A stretch of 64,000 nucleotides of DNA from an uncultured Acidobacteriota bacterium (GCA_903847195.1 CAINCZ010000142.1:1-64000); one strand, 5' to 3'; counted from the first letter of the stretch, positions 25,685-34,789 are shown. Numbers and translations: made by a program. Notes: generated by a model from the letters alone, not told the origin.

Positions 25685-27313
25685 TTATGCGCAAACCGCC
25701 TGGAAGTCCGCGTAAGCGCCCTTGAAATCCACAATTTCATGGTCCGTGTCGAAGTGCCACACCCGGGTCGCGACCTCATCCACCAGATCGTAATCGTGAC
25801 TCACCAGCAGCACGGTTCCCGGGTAGCGTTGCAGCGCGATGTTCAGCGCGTTGATCGCCTCCAGGTCGAGATGGTTCGTGGGCTCATCCAGCACCAGCAC
25901 GTTCGGCTTCTGCAGCATGAGCTTGCAGAACACCAGGCGTGCCGCTTCGCCGCCGGAGAGGACATCGGTACGTTTGTTGCCATCGTCGCGCGCGAACAGC
26001 ATCTGGCCAAGCAGTCCGCGTATGTCTTCCTGGTGCGCCGACGGGTCCCACTGGTGCAGCCACTCGAAGGTGGTCATTCCCGGTGCGATCAGCGACTGGT
26101 GGTCCTGGGCAAAAAACCCGACCGAAACCTCGTGCCCCCAGAATACGCTTCCTTCGCTGAGGAACGAACCCTGGTAACCGCTGGATTGGCGCAGTTCAGA
26201 CTCCGGCACCGTCGGCGATACCGACAGCAGCGCATTCAGCAGCGTCGTCTTCCCGGCGCCGTTGCGTCCCATGAGCGCGATCTTTTCTCCACGGTTCACC
26301 GCGGCCGTGAAACCGCGAATCACCTCGAAATCGCCGTAGGCCTGGGTGAGTCCTTCGATTTCCAGCACGTGCCGTCCGGATGGCCGCTTCTGCTCGAATT
26401 TCAGGAACGGGCGCTGGATGTTGGACCGCGCCAGTTCGGTCACCTGCAGCCGCTCCACTTCCTTGCGTCTTGACTGCACCTGGCTGGAGCGCGTGCCGGC
26501 CGAGAAACGCGCAATGAAATCGTTGAGCTGCGAGATTTTCTTCTCGCGCTGCACGTTCTGCGATTCAATCTGCGACCGTATCTGCGTCTTGGCCAGCACC
26601 ATTTCGTCGTAGGTGCCGGTATAAGTGATGATGGTCTCGTAGTCGATATCGGCGATGTGCGTGCAAACGCTGTTCAGGAAGTGGCGATCGTGCGAAATCA
26701 CGATCAGCACGCCGTCGTAGTCATTCAGAAAATCCTGCAGCCAATGCACCGAGTCGAGATCCAGATGGTTCGTCGGTTCGTCCAGCAGCAGCGCCTGCGG
26801 ATGCCCGAACAGCGCCTGCGCCAGCAGCACGCGGACCTTCTGTCCGCCCTGCATCTCGCCCATCCGGCGCTCGTGGAGTTCGTCGGGGATGTCCAGGCCC
26901 TGCAGCAGCAGCGTGGCGTCGGTCTCGGCCGAATAACCGTCCTCTTCGCCCACTGTGCCTTCCAACTCGCCCAACCGCATCCCGTCTTCGTCCGTAAGCT
27001 CCAGTTTCGCCCAGAGCGATTCGCGCTCCTCCATGGCTGCCCATAGGCGACGATTGCCCATGATGACCACGTCGATCACCCGGAAGGCGTCAAACGCGAA
27101 CTGGTCCTGGCTGAGCACGCCGAACTTGCGCGGTCGCACCACGGTCCCGATCGTTGGCTCCAGTTCGCCGGTCAGGAGCTTCATGAAAGTTGATTTGCCA
27201 CACCCGTTTGGACCCGAAAGGCCATAACGCTTCCCCGGCGTAAACGCGGTGGAAACGTCTTCAAACAGAACTTTTGCGCCATAGCGCATGCTTACATTGC
27301 TGACTGAAATCAT
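25685..27313 (-). CDS. ABC-F family ATPase (YbiT-like)
   Basis: A 542-residue soluble protein with two ATP-binding cassettes and no membrane segment. First cassette: GPNGCGKST, signature GEMQGGQKVR, LLLDEPTNHLD. Second cassette: GRNGAGKTT, LSGGEAAR, VLVLDEPTNHLD. The linker SQLNDFIARFSAGTRSSQ and the following RRKEVERLQ are the ABC-F interdomain signature. A short insertion (SELRQSSGYQGSFLSEGSV) lies in the second cassette. It is probably a ribosome-associated translation factor of the Ybi/Uup group rather than a transporter. It is transcribed upstream of the DEAD-box gene. Confidence 0.93.
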   Translation of the reverse strand: MISVSNVSMRYGAKVLFEDVSTAFTPGKRYGLSGPNGCGKSTFMKLLTGELEPTIGTVVRPRKFGVLSQDQFAFDAFRVIDVVIMGNRRLWAAMEERESLWAKLELTDEDGMRLGELEGTVGEEDGYSAETDATLLLQGLDIPDELHERRMGEMQGGQKVRVLLAQALFGHPQALLLDEPTNHLDLDSVHWLQDFLNDYDGVLIVISHDRHFLNSVCTHIADIDYETIITYTGTYDEMVLAKTQIRSQIESQNVQREKKISQLNDFIARFSAGTRSSQVQSRRKEVERLQVTELARSNIQRPFLKFEQKRPSGRHVLEIEGLTQAYGDFEVIRGFTAAVNRGEKIALMGRNGAGKTTLLNALLSVSPTVPESELRQSSGYQGSFLSEGSVFWGHEVSVGFFAQDHQSLIAPGMTTFEWLHQWDPSAHQEDIRGLLGQMLFARDDGNKRTDVLSGGEAARLVFCKLMLQKPNVLVLDEPTNHLDLEAINALNIALQRYPGTVLLVSHDYDLVDEVATRVWHFDTDHEIVDFKGAYADFQAVCA

Positions 27314-27440
27314 GTCTAGTGAGGAAACTGCGGGTTACTGCCGCGAGGCGGGTCGCAGATGTCAACTCCAGAATACCATGTTTTTCTGTCCGTTGGACCA
27401 TGGAAGCCTATTTGCCCCCAGGGGGAACGCCTTGGCGGGT

Positions 27441-27470
27441 GCCCCATATCTGCCGCCTTTGGCAGATATC
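27441..27470. repeat. Dispersed hairpin repeat, copy 4
   Basis: GGTGCCCC then ATATCTGCC-gccttt-GGCAGATAT. The stem is almost identical to the copies at 41731, 57091 and 61314. A second, different hairpin follows directly (27482-27519), making a tandem pair. Confidence 0.7.
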
Positions 27471-27481
27471 GGATCCCGGTG

Positions 27482-27519
27482 CCCCACCTTCGCGCCCGCC
27501 CGGGGGCGCGAAGGTGGGG
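27482..27519. repeat. Dispersed hairpin repeat, copy 5
   Basis: CCCCACCTTCGCGCCC, loop gcccg, GGGGCGCGAAGGTGGGG, then GTTTTGACTTTTGCCT. The copy at 28650 repeats the same stem and the same downstream TTTTGACTTTTGCCT tail, so the repeat unit extends past the hairpin. It might also act as a bidirectional terminator. The rest of 27314-27661 shows no gene. Confidence 0.7.
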
Positions 27520-27661
27520 GTTTTGACTTTTGCCTCAGGGGTACGCCACCGGAGCAAATTGCCGCGCGCAAGATTCCCATAACCGCCAACCCGCCCAGAT
27601 ATTATTCTGAAAGGTGAGTCAAACGTCAGCCACACGCGCCAAGGTGCTGCTTCGGAAGGGT

Positions 27662-28321
27662 ATGCTCCGATCTTTCATCCGACGGCTCATGATTGGTGCG
27701 TTGCTTCTCTGGTCGTTCGCCGCGCTGCTGCTGCTGTCGGCCCGGTGGATCGACCCGCCGACCACGGCGGTGCACGTCCAGCGCCGCGTGCAGTCATGGA
27801 TTCGCCGCACGCCGTATCAAAAACGGTACAAATTCGTTCCTCTCCAACAGATTTCGCCCGATCTTCAGCACGCTGTAGTAGCCGCCGAGGATACGCGGTT
27901 CTTCCAGCATCATGGCCTCGATTGGCAGGAGATCGAAATCGCCGCTGAAGACACTTTGGAAGGCGGACGCTCTCGCGGAGCTTCCACGATTACGCAGCAA
28001 CTCGTAAAGAATCTGTTCTTCGGCACTGGCCGCTCGATTCTCCGCAAAGGCGCAGAGTTCACCCTGGTACCGGTGGCCGAACTCGTCCTCGGCAAGCAGC
28101 GCATCCTGGAGATTTACCTCAACGTAGTCGAATGGGGCCCTGGGATTTACGGTGCTGAGGCGGCGTGTCGTTATTACGACAAAACCTCGGCCCGGACCAT
28201 TGGCAGGCAACAGGCGGCCCAGCTCGCGGCGGTACTGCCGGCTCCCCTGAAGAGGCGGCCCGAGCGCATGCACGACTACAGCGCGATCATTCTCCGGCGT
28301 ATGCTCCAAATGGGGTGGTAG
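27662..28321 (+). CDS. mtgA: Monofunctional peptidoglycan transglycosylase
   Basis: 219 residues from the ATG at 27662 with GGAAGGG before it; a GTG at 27614 is the alternative. An N-terminal membrane helix (LMIGALLLWSFAALLLLSAR) precedes a GT51 domain: VVAAEDTRFFQHHGLDW with the catalytic Glu, GASTITQQLVKNLF, KQRILEIYLNVVEWGPGIYG. There is no transpeptidase domain, which defines MtgA. It polymerises lipid II into glycan strands on the outer face of the inner membrane. It is monocistronic and follows the tandem hairpin repeat. Confidence 0.95.
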   Translation: MLRSFIRRLMIGALLLWSFAALLLLSARWIDPPTTAVHVQRRVQSWIRRTPYQKRYKFVPLQQISPDLQHAVVAAEDTRFFQHHGLDWQEIEIAAEDTLEGGRSRGASTITQQLVKNLFFGTGRSILRKGAEFTLVPVAELVLGKQRILEIYLNVVEWGPGIYGAEAACRYYDKTSARTIGRQQAAQLAAVLPAPLKRRPERMHDYSAIILRRMLQMGW

Positions 28322-28436
28322 CGGAAATTGTCATTTGCCGGCTAATCCACTGATCCTATGGGAAATCCAGTCCTCCAACCCATGTCTCATTCACCCCCTC
28401 CCGTGCGCTAGAATGTAAGTAGAAGGTTTGGATCGA

Positions 28437-28467
28437 AACGCCCGCTGGCCACCAGCAGGCGTTTTTT
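28437..28467 (+). terminator. Strong intrinsic terminator (possible end of a short RNA)
   Basis: AACGCCCGCTGG-cca-CCAGCAGGCGTT followed by TTTT, 115 bases after the mtgA stop. A TAGAAT box at 28409-28414 lies just upstream, so the hairpin may instead end a very short transcript. Confidence 0.7.
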
Positions 28468-28469
28468 GT

Positions 28470-28640
28470 TTGGGGGTTTGTCGGGGTTGACCCCCGCCAA
28501 CGCCGTAACTTGCGTGTTTTCTAGATTTTGCCTATAAAGTCTTTAAAATCTTTGATTTGCGTGGAAAAACCTGCTAAGCCTATGAAAACAAATGGGCGAG
28601 GGGTAGGGGGGTACCCCCGAGCGTTACCATTTCGGGACTA
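28470..28640. other. Unassigned A/T-rich intergenic segment
   Basis: This holds a low-GC stretch (TATAAAGTCTTTAAAATC, 28532-28549) and a GC palindrome GGGGGTACCCCC (28607-28618). No coding potential is apparent. It may be a further repeat element or a promoter region. Confidence 0.35.
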
Positions 28641-28649
28641 GGCCAGGTG

Positions 28650-28687
28650 CCCCACCTTCGCGCCCGCTCTGGGGCGCTAAGGTGGGG
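28650..28687. repeat. Dispersed hairpin repeat, copy 6
   Basis: CCCCACCTTCGCGCCC, loop gctct, GGGGCGCTAAGGTGGGG, then ATTTTGACTTTTGCCT. It is nearly identical to the copy at 27482-27519 including the tail. Confidence 0.75.
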
Positions 28688-28832
28688 ATTTTGACTTTTG
28701 CCTAATCATCCCTGCCCCCGTTTCGAGTCGAGCTTTCCGCACCAATCAATGAGTTCTTGGCCCGCCTCCATTTGCTCTGGTGGTGGCTCTAGCTACCCTT
28801 GCCGTTACAATCAATCCTGGGAGATACGGCCC

Positions 28833-29960
28833 TTGTTCTTCCCCATATTCCTCCTCGTCTGGACAAGCCTGAACGCCTACGTGCTCGCGCGCCTGCTCTC
28901 TGTCCCCTTCCTTGCGCGGCACGTTCCGGTTCCCGTCACCGTCACTCTCGTCGTTGTCGTTGCTTACAGCTACCTGGCTGCCCGTTTGACCGGCCACTAC
29001 CGCCTCGGGCGCTTTCCGCGTACCTTGGAATACCTCGGCGCGCAGTGGATCGGCGTCGCCTTCCTGTTGTTGGTCGCCTTTCTGGCCGCCGACCTGGTCT
29101 CCGGCTTCGGACTGTTCCTCGGCGCCTATATTGGCCAGCTACGCACCGGTGCGCTCCTCAGCGGGGTCGCGCTCGCCGTGATCTCGATGCTGCAGGCGCG
29201 GCGCGCTCCCGCCGTGACCTCGTACGAGCTGGCCTTGCCCGGTCTGCCGACTGCCGCCGACGGCGCCATCCTCGTCGCCGTCAGCGACCTGCACCTGGGC
29301 CTCATGCTCAGACTCCGCTGGGCCAGCGCGCTTGCCGCCCAACTCTCCGCGCTGCGGCCCGACGTCCTCCTGCTCGTCGGCGACATCTTTGAGGCCGAAT
29401 CATCCACGTTTTCCTCCTGGCTTCCCGTGCTCGAGCGCTTTCAGGCGCCGCGCGGGGTATACATGGTCACCGGCAATCACGAGCTTTACGCCGGGGGCGA
29501 GAAGATTCTCGACCTCATGCGGCGCGCCGGATTTCAAGTGCTGCGCGACGCCAGCGCCGAGCCCATCCCCGGCCTGGTGGTCAGCGGCGTGGACGACCCG
29601 GCCTTCCGGCACGGCAGGCAGGAGCACCATATGGTCGTGCAGATCGTCCTCGACGAACGTCCGGCGGGCGCAACCGTCTTGCTGTCGCATCGCCCGGTAC
29701 AGTTTGAGCAGGCGGCGCGCGCGGGCGTGAAGTTGATGCTCTCCGGCCACACCCATGCCGGCCAGATCTGGCCGTTCCAGTATCTGACCCGCACCGCCTT
29801 TCGCCTCGTCGCCGGACGCTACGACCTCGACGGCATCAGCGTCATCGTGGGTCGCGGCACCGGCACCTGGGGTCCGCGCATGCGCCTGTGGAAGCGCAGT
29901 GAAATTGTGAAGATCACCTTGCGGTCGGAGCGACCACCTGCCGAAGTGGTTCCCGCGTAA
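28833..29960 (+). CDS. Membrane-anchored metallophosphoesterase
   Basis: The TTG at 28833, preceded by GGGAG at a good distance, gives 375 residues beginning directly with a membrane helix (FFPIFLLVWTSLNAYVLARL). The upstream frame runs through a hairpin repeat tail and is not believable. Four membrane segments occupy residues 1-135. The catalytic domain shows the metallophosphoesterase series: VSDLHLG, LLVGDIFE, TGNHELY, LLSHRP and SGHTHAGQIWPF. It is YkuE-like, where relatives remove phosphate from lipid-linked substrates. The active site probably faces the periplasm, depending on helix count. Confidence 0.9.
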   Translation: MFFPIFLLVWTSLNAYVLARLLSVPFLARHVPVPVTVTLVVVVAYSYLAARLTGHYRLGRFPRTLEYLGAQWIGVAFLLLVAFLAADLVSGFGLFLGAYIGQLRTGALLSGVALAVISMLQARRAPAVTSYELALPGLPTAADGAILVAVSDLHLGLMLRLRWASALAAQLSALRPDVLLLVGDIFEAESSTFSSWLPVLERFQAPRGVYMVTGNHELYAGGEKILDLMRRAGFQVLRDASAEPIPGLVVSGVDDPAFRHGRQEHHMVVQIVLDERPAGATVLLSHRPVQFEQAARAGVKLMLSGHTHAGQIWPFQYLTRTAFRLVAGRYDLDGISVIVGRGTGTWGPRMRLWKRSEIVKITLRSERPPAEVVPA

Positions 29961-30070
29961 GAATCAGCATTGATCTTCCCGCTGCCCCGTTCGCCGGCAC
30001 CTGACCTAATTCGCTAAGCTAGCGTTCTGCCTCTCCAATCGCCTCGACGGCGTGTTACTTTGGGTTTGCT

Positions 30071-31384
30071 GTGCGTACATTACTGGTTCTTCTGTTTCTC
30101 CTCGTTGTGGTTGCGGCGGGACTGCTGCTGATCTTCTCGGCGACGCCCGTTGTAAGCGGATCTCAGGTATCCACCCTCGGTCAGGCCACGCCCATCGTCG
30201 TGCGCGTCAGCGCGCCTCACGGTGTCCGGCGCGTTACCGCCTGGGTTGAGCAGGGCGACGCGCGCTATCGCCTGGGCGAAGCCGTCGAACCCTCGCGGCG
30301 TTTCTTCTGGCAACGCCGCGTAGCCGACCGGAACTGGACCTTCAACGCCGGCACGGTCGCCGTTCCGCAATTGAAGGACGGCGCGGCCAGGTTGATCGTT
30401 GAGGCCACCTCCAACGACTTCAGCGCCCGGACGGCGCGTTGGGAGCGCCCGGTCACGGTGGTGACGCGTCCGCCCTCGATCAGTGTCGACTCCGACCAGC
30501 ACTACCTCTATCTCGGCATGGCTGAGTTGGCCACCTTCAACCTCTCCGGCAGCTGGAGCGAAGCCGGCGTGCGCGTCGCCAACTACACCTTCCGCGCCTG
30601 GCCCATGCCCGACGGCAAGCCCGGCTTCTTCTCGCTGTTCGCCTATCCCTGGAATACGCCCGCCGGCACGACGCCGCTTGTCTACGCCTCTTACGGCGAG
30701 GGCAACCAGGTCACCGGCACCATGGCCTTCGAGTTCCCGAAGAAAGGCCAGCCGCGCTACACCGTGCACGACTTGCAGGTGGGCGAGCGTTTCCTGATGA
30801 AGGTAGTCAACGAGTTGGATCCGAACGGCTCGGGCGATCCGATCGCGCGCTTCGTCAAGGTCAACAACGACATGCGCCGCGCCAACAACCAGGCGCTCTA
30901 CAACCTCCGTCTGAAGACGGAGCTGCGCCTTCTCTGGTCGCTGCCCTTTTTGCGGCAGTCACGCTCCAGCACCGAGGCGACCTTCGCCGACACGCGCAAT
31001 TACATCTACCAAGGCAAGAAGATCGATCAGCAGGTGCATCTTGGCTACGATCTGGCTGTAACGGAACGCGTCGGGGTCGAAGCCTCCAACGACGGCCGCG
31101 TCGTCTACGCCGCGCCTCTCGGCATCTACGGCAACTGCATTGTGATCGATCACGGTTACAGCCTGCAGACCATCTACGGCCACATGAGCGAAATCGCCGT
31201 GCGCGAGGGAGACATGGTCAAGCGCGGACAGGTGATGGGCAAGAGCGGCATGACCGGCATGGCTGCCGGCGATCACATTCACTTCAGCATGCAGCTGGAC
31301 GGCGTGCAGATCGATCCCAAGGAATGGTGGGACGCGCACTGGATTCAGGACCACGTCGCCCGCCGCATCCCGCTCGCCCGGTAA
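30071..31384 (+). CDS. M23 family metallopeptidase (peptidoglycan endopeptidase-like)
   Basis: 437 residues starting with GTG and an N-terminal membrane anchor (LLVLLFLLVVVAAGLLLIF). Residues about 30-290 are beta-rich and unassigned, possibly Ig-like. The C-terminal M23 domain has HLGYDLAV (H-x-G-x-D ligands), YGHMSEIAVREGDMVKRGQ and DHIHFSMQLDG (H-x-H). All zinc ligands and the second His are present, so it should be active. It likely cleaves peptide cross-links in peptidoglycan or activates another hydrolase. It is preceded by the metallophosphoesterase with a 110-base gap. Confidence 0.92.
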   Translation: MRTLLVLLFLLVVVAAGLLLIFSATPVVSGSQVSTLGQATPIVVRVSAPHGVRRVTAWVEQGDARYRLGEAVEPSRRFFWQRRVADRNWTFNAGTVAVPQLKDGAARLIVEATSNDFSARTARWERPVTVVTRPPSISVDSDQHYLYLGMAELATFNLSGSWSEAGVRVANYTFRAWPMPDGKPGFFSLFAYPWNTPAGTTPLVYASYGEGNQVTGTMAFEFPKKGQPRYTVHDLQVGERFLMKVVNELDPNGSGDPIARFVKVNNDMRRANNQALYNLRLKTELRLLWSLPFLRQSRSSTEATFADTRNYIYQGKKIDQQVHLGYDLAVTERVGVEASNDGRVVYAAPLGIYGNCIVIDHGYSLQTIYGHMSEIAVREGDMVKRGQVMGKSGMTGMAAGDHIHFSMQLDGVQIDPKEWWDAHWIQDHVARRIPLAR

Positions 31385-31403
31385 CGGACCTGTATTTTTG
31401 GTG

Positions 31404-31446
31404 CCCCACCCTCGCGGAGCCCGAAGGGCGGAGCTAAGGTGGGGGT
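31404..31446. repeat. Dispersed hairpin repeat, copy 7
   Basis: GGTGCCCCACC at the start and GGTGGGGG at the end, with an imperfect interior (ctcgcggagc...gggcggagctaa) and TTTTG after it. It lies between convergent genes and may help terminate both. Confidence 0.6.
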
Positions 31447-31450
31447 TTTG

Positions 31451-32329
31451 TTACGCTGCCTGTGCCCGTGCGCCCTCGCCCGCCCGAACCACGATCATCG
31501 CGCAATCGTCGTTGCGCTCTTGCGCTCCGCTAAAGACCCGCGCCGCCCCGATAATCGAGAACAACATCTCGCTGGCCGAAGCTGCCGGCTCGGTCCGCCG
31601 CGCTTCTTCGATAATCCGCTGCACGCCGAACTCCTCCATCGCGTCGTTGGTCGCCTCCAGCAGCCCATCGGAGCAGCCGATCAGCGTGTCGCCGCCGCGC
31701 AGCCAAACTGTCCCTGTCTCAAACCCGCCCTCGGCCAAGGCACCTAGCACGGTGCCGCCGCGGGACAGCGACTCGACCTCGCCCTCTGTGCGCAGCACCA
31801 CCGGCGGAGGATGCCCAGCGTTCGAATAAACCACCTCGCCCGAAGCCACGTTCAACCGGGCCAGGAACAGGCTCGTCAGCGGCGTCGCCGCCGCCGTTCG
31901 CATCTGCCGGTTCACCGCCGCCAGGACTTCGCCCGGCGCACGCTGCGCCTGCGCGCAGTTTTCAATCAGTCCCATCAGGCGGGTGAACCAGATGCCTGCC
32001 GTCAGGCCCTTGCCCGAGATATCGCCGATCGCCAGCAGGATTTCGTCGCCACACTCGCAGATACTGAAGAAATCGCCTGACAGATACCGCACGGGAAAGA
32101 TCTCTGCCGCCAGGTCAAATCCGCCGCGCCGCAGCCCGCGCGGACCGCACACCTTCCGTTGCAACTGCGCCGCCTCATACAGTTCGCGGTATACGTCGGC
32201 CAGTTCGGCGCGCACCGCCGCCAGTTGCTCTATGCCCGACTGGCGCTCGCGGCTCGCCAACGCGTTCGCGATCACCTGCGCCGCGTGCGCGCCATCCTGA
32301 ATCCCGGCCTGCCTGCTCCTGCTCTGCAT
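31451..32329 (-). CDS. PP2C-type SpoIIE/RsbU family serine phosphatase
   Basis: A 292-residue protein. Residues 1-70 are helical, and residues 72-285 form the SpoIIE-type phosphatase domain: FDLAAEIFPVRYLSGDFFSI with the metal-binding Asp, LLAIGDISGKGLTAGIWFTR, VVYSNAGHPPPVVLR, LIGCSDGLLEATND and NDDCAMIVVR. All acidic metal sites of RsbU-like phosphatases are readable. Such enzymes dephosphorylate anti-sigma antagonists in partner-switching pathways. It is the third gene of an operon behind the kinase and response regulator, with a 25-base gap, so the two-component system may feed a general stress or sigma-factor switch. Confidence 0.9.
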   Translation of the reverse strand: MQSRSRQAGIQDGAHAAQVIANALASRERQSGIEQLAAVRAELADVYRELYEAAQLQRKVCGPRGLRRGGFDLAAEIFPVRYLSGDFFSICECGDEILLAIGDISGKGLTAGIWFTRLMGLIENCAQAQRAPGEVLAAVNRQMRTAAATPLTSLFLARLNVASGEVVYSNAGHPPPVVLRTEGEVESLSRGGTVLGALAEGGFETGTVWLRGGDTLIGCSDGLLEATNDAMEEFGVQRIIEEARRTEPAASASEMLFSIIGAARVFSGAQERNDDCAMIVVRAGEGARAQAA

Positions 32330-32354
32330 ACCTCACCGCCGATCGTCACTTGCC

Positions 32355-33119
32355 TCAGCCAACGAACTTGTAGCCCACGCCATGCACGGTCAGGAAGTAC
32401 TGCGGCTTCTCCGGGTCCGGCTCCAGTTTCTGCCGCAGGTGCAGCATGTGCGTGTCCACGGTTCGCGTGTTCGAAAACGCGTTGTAGCCCCAGACCTCTT
32501 TCAGCAACTGGTCGCGCGACAGCGTCTGGCCCTGGTGGCAGATGAAGTAGCGCAGCAGCTCAAATTCTGTCCCCGAAAGCTCCACCTTACTTTCACCACA
32601 CGTAGCCCGGTGCGCACGCAGGTCAACCTCCACGCCGCCAAACGAATAACCGTCCAGTTGCCGCGGCAGCAGTTGCGCCCGCCGCAGCACCGCCTTTACC
32701 CGCGCCAGCAGTTCGCGGATCGAAAACGGCTTGGTCACGTAGTCATCGGCCCCCAGTTCGAGCCCAACGACCTTGTCCACCTCCTGCCCGCGCGCCGTCA
32801 GCATGATGATCGGCAGCGATGGCCGCTTCGCCTTCAGCTGCTTGCAAACCTCCAGCCCGCTCATGCGCGGCATCATGACGTCGAGCAGCACCAGGTCGGG
32901 TGATTCCGCCAGCGCCTTCTCCAGCCCTTGCACCCCGTCGCTGGCCGTAATCACCTGGTAGCCTTCGTACTCGAAGTTATCGCGCAGCCCGGCCATCATG
33001 TTCGCCTCGTCCTCTACGATCAGGATCTTCAGCGTGCTCGCGGCTCCGGCCTGTTCGCGCTGCGTGCGCGCCGCTCCGGCGTTGCCGGCGATTCCCTTGC
33101 TTGGCGAGTTCGTGCTCAT
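32355..33119 (-). CDS. OmpR/PhoB-family response regulator
   Basis: A 254-residue protein with a receiver domain (residues 31-145; KILIVEDEANMMAGL, phospho-acceptor Asp80 in LVLLDVMMPRMSG, Lys in DDYVTKPFS) and a winged-helix domain (GTEFELLRYFICHQGQTLS, RDQLLKEVWGY, RTVDTHMLHLRQKL, HGVGYKFVG). A 30-residue Ala/Gly/Gln-rich N-terminal extension is unusual; no better start was found. The ATG overlaps the kinase stop by one base (TGATG), indicating translational coupling. It should control genes in response to the kinase encoded directly upstream. Confidence 0.95.
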   Translation of the reverse strand: MSTNSPSKGIAGNAGAARTQREQAGAASTLKILIVEDEANMMAGLRDNFEYEGYQVITASDGVQGLEKALAESPDLVLLDVMMPRMSGLEVCKQLKAKRPSLPIIMLTARGQEVDKVVGLELGADDYVTKPFSIRELLARVKAVLRRAQLLPRQLDGYSFGGVEVDLRAHRATCGESKVELSGTEFELLRYFICHQGQTLSRDQLLKEVWGYNAFSNTRTVDTHMLHLRQKLEPDPEKPQYFLTVHGVGYKFVG

Positions 33120-34789
33120 CAGGCTCCCCCCGCAGCAGCGGATTTCTGACTGTCGACCGGCAGGCAGATGGTGAACTTGCTGCCGTTGCCCGGCGAACTG
33201 TCGACGGTCACCTGGCCGCCATGCGCCTCCACGACGTGCTTCACCAATGATAGGCCCAGCCCGCTTCCCTTCGTGTTGTGCACCAGCGGATCCGAGGCGC
33301 GATAGAACTTCTCGAAGATTCTCTGATGCTCCACGCCGGGGATGCCGATCCCATGATCGATCACATCCAGGTGGACCGTCCCGTTCACGCGGTGCACGTT
33401 CACCCGCAGGAATTTCTCTCCCGGAGAATACTTCACCGCATTGTTCACCAGGTTGAGCAGCGAACGCGCAATAGCCTCGCGGTCCACGTTCACTGGCGGC
33501 AGGCCCGGCTCGATCTTCTCCTCGAAGTTGAAGCCCTGCTGCTCGACCTCGTAGCGATAGGAGTCCAGCGTCGTGCGCACCAGTTCATCGAGATCGGTCT
33601 GGCGGAAATCGTACTCCTTCCGCCCCGCCTCGATCCGCGAGAAATCCAGGATGTTGTTGATCAGCGCCGTCAGCCGCTCGCTCTCCTTGCGGATGATCGC
33701 GTAGTAGCTCCGCTGTTTTTCCTCCGAAACGACCCGCCCCAGTTCAAGCGTCTCCGCATACAGGCGAATCGACGCCAGCGGCGTGCGCAGCTCGTGCGAC
33801 ACGTTGCTGACGAAATCGGACTTCAGCTTGGCCAGCGCCACTTCGCGCTTCACGTTGCGATACGTGAGCAGAATGCCGGCGGCCATCAGCAGCGACAAGC
33901 CCCCCAGTACGGCATAGTTGGTACGCAGGAAGCGGTCGCTCATCGCCGCGATCGACGTGCCGCGATACTTGATGCCGAGCGAGAGGCCGGGCAGCGAATC
34001 GAGAACGCGCTGCACCTCCGGCTTCCCGCCGTCGTAATTGGAACTCACGGCAATCGGGTCGGCGTCGTAGGCCCGCGCGTAGAGCATCATGGCCGCGCCC
34101 TGCTGCTGCGAGTTCGGCACGGGATTCTCCGGGCAGTCGGCCAGGTAGTCCAGGGTTTTGGGAAAGAACTGATCCCGCAGATACTCCGCGTCAAACGCTA
34201 TGCCCGCAATCGCCAGGTGGTTCTTCTGCGCGCCCGGCGGCAAAAAGACCGGCATCGAGATGAACAGCTTCTTGGGACCGCGGTCGGTGAAGCCGTAGTC
34301 AAACAGCACCGGGTGGCCTTCTTTGGCCTGCTTGTCCCACATCCGCTTGATGATCTCTTCGCCTTGCACCGGCAGCCACGCCCCCATTGTCTTGGACAGC
34401 GACTCGCTCTCGGAGCGGAAGTCCGGCTCCCCCATGCGGCTCGCGCGAGAAAGCAGCAACAGTCCCGTCTGCTGGTCGTAGTAGAAGGCATGCGCGATAT
34501 TCGGGTGCCGGTCCAGCACGCGCTGCAGCGTCTCCCGGCTCATGCCGCGCGGCGAGAAGTCCTGCCGCGCCGCGTCCACCATGTCGTACATGCTGGCCGC
34601 CATCTGCTTTTCCGAGATCGCCAGCATCTGCTGGAACTGCCGCTGCATCGACGCTTCCACCGCGTGGTCCCGCTGCAGCGACTTCAACTGCACCGTGCTG
34701 AACACGATCAGCGCCAGCGCCGGCAGGACGATGGCCAACGCCAGTATCACGAGCCGCGAACCTTTTTTGCGAACCGGTTTTCGTTCCAT
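33119..34789 (-). CDS. Sensor histidine kinase
   Basis: 556 residues from the ATG at 34789 (MERKPVRKKGSRL), behind GGGAG; the ATG at 34810 is an alternative and a TTG at 34873 is possible. The first membrane helix is LVILALAIVLPALALIVFST. A sensor region of about 255 residues follows. The second helix is YAVLGGLSLLMAAGILLTYR. The H box is SHELRTPLASIRLYAETLEL (His332). The kinase domain shows the N box LLNLVNNAVKYSPGE, then DVIDHGIGIPGVEHQRIFEK, GSGLGLSLVKHVVEAHGG. The signal is unknown. Co-transcribed with the response regulator and the PP2C gene. Confidence 0.93.
   Translation of the reverse strand: MERKPVRKKGSRLVILALAIVLPALALIVFSTVQLKSLQRDHAVEASMQRQFQQMLAISEKQMAASMYDMVDAARQDFSPRGMSRETLQRVLDRHPNIAHAFYYDQQTGLLLLSRASRMGEPDFRSESESLSKTMGAWLPVQGEEIIKRMWDKQAKEGHPVLFDYGFTDRGPKKLFISMPVFLPPGAQKNHLAIAGIAFDAEYLRDQFFPKTLDYLADCPENPVPNSQQQGAAMMLYARAYDADPIAVSSNYDGGKPEVQRVLDSLPGLSLGIKYRGTSIAAMSDRFLRTNYAVLGGLSLLMAAGILLTYRNVKREVALAKLKSDFVSNVSHELRTPLASIRLYAETLELGRVVSEEKQRSYYAIIRKESERLTALINNILDFSRIEAGRKEYDFRQTDLDELVRTTLDSYRYEVEQQGFNFEEKIEPGLPPVNVDREAIARSLLNLVNNAVKYSPGEKFLRVNVHRVNGTVHLDVIDHGIGIPGVEHQRIFEKFYRASDPLVHNTKGSGLGLSLVKHVVEAHGGQVTVDSSPGNGSKFTICLPVDSQKSAAAGGA

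Noticed and set aside
28470..28640. A phage or plasmid origin in the A/T-rich stretch
   Set aside because: There are no direct repeats, initiator boxes or replication genes nearby.
28698..28832. A 45-residue N-terminal extension of the metallophosphoesterase
   Set aside because: It begins right after a repeat tail, is Ser/Pro/Cys-rich and is not protein-like. The TTG at 28833 has GGGAG and starts with a membrane helix.
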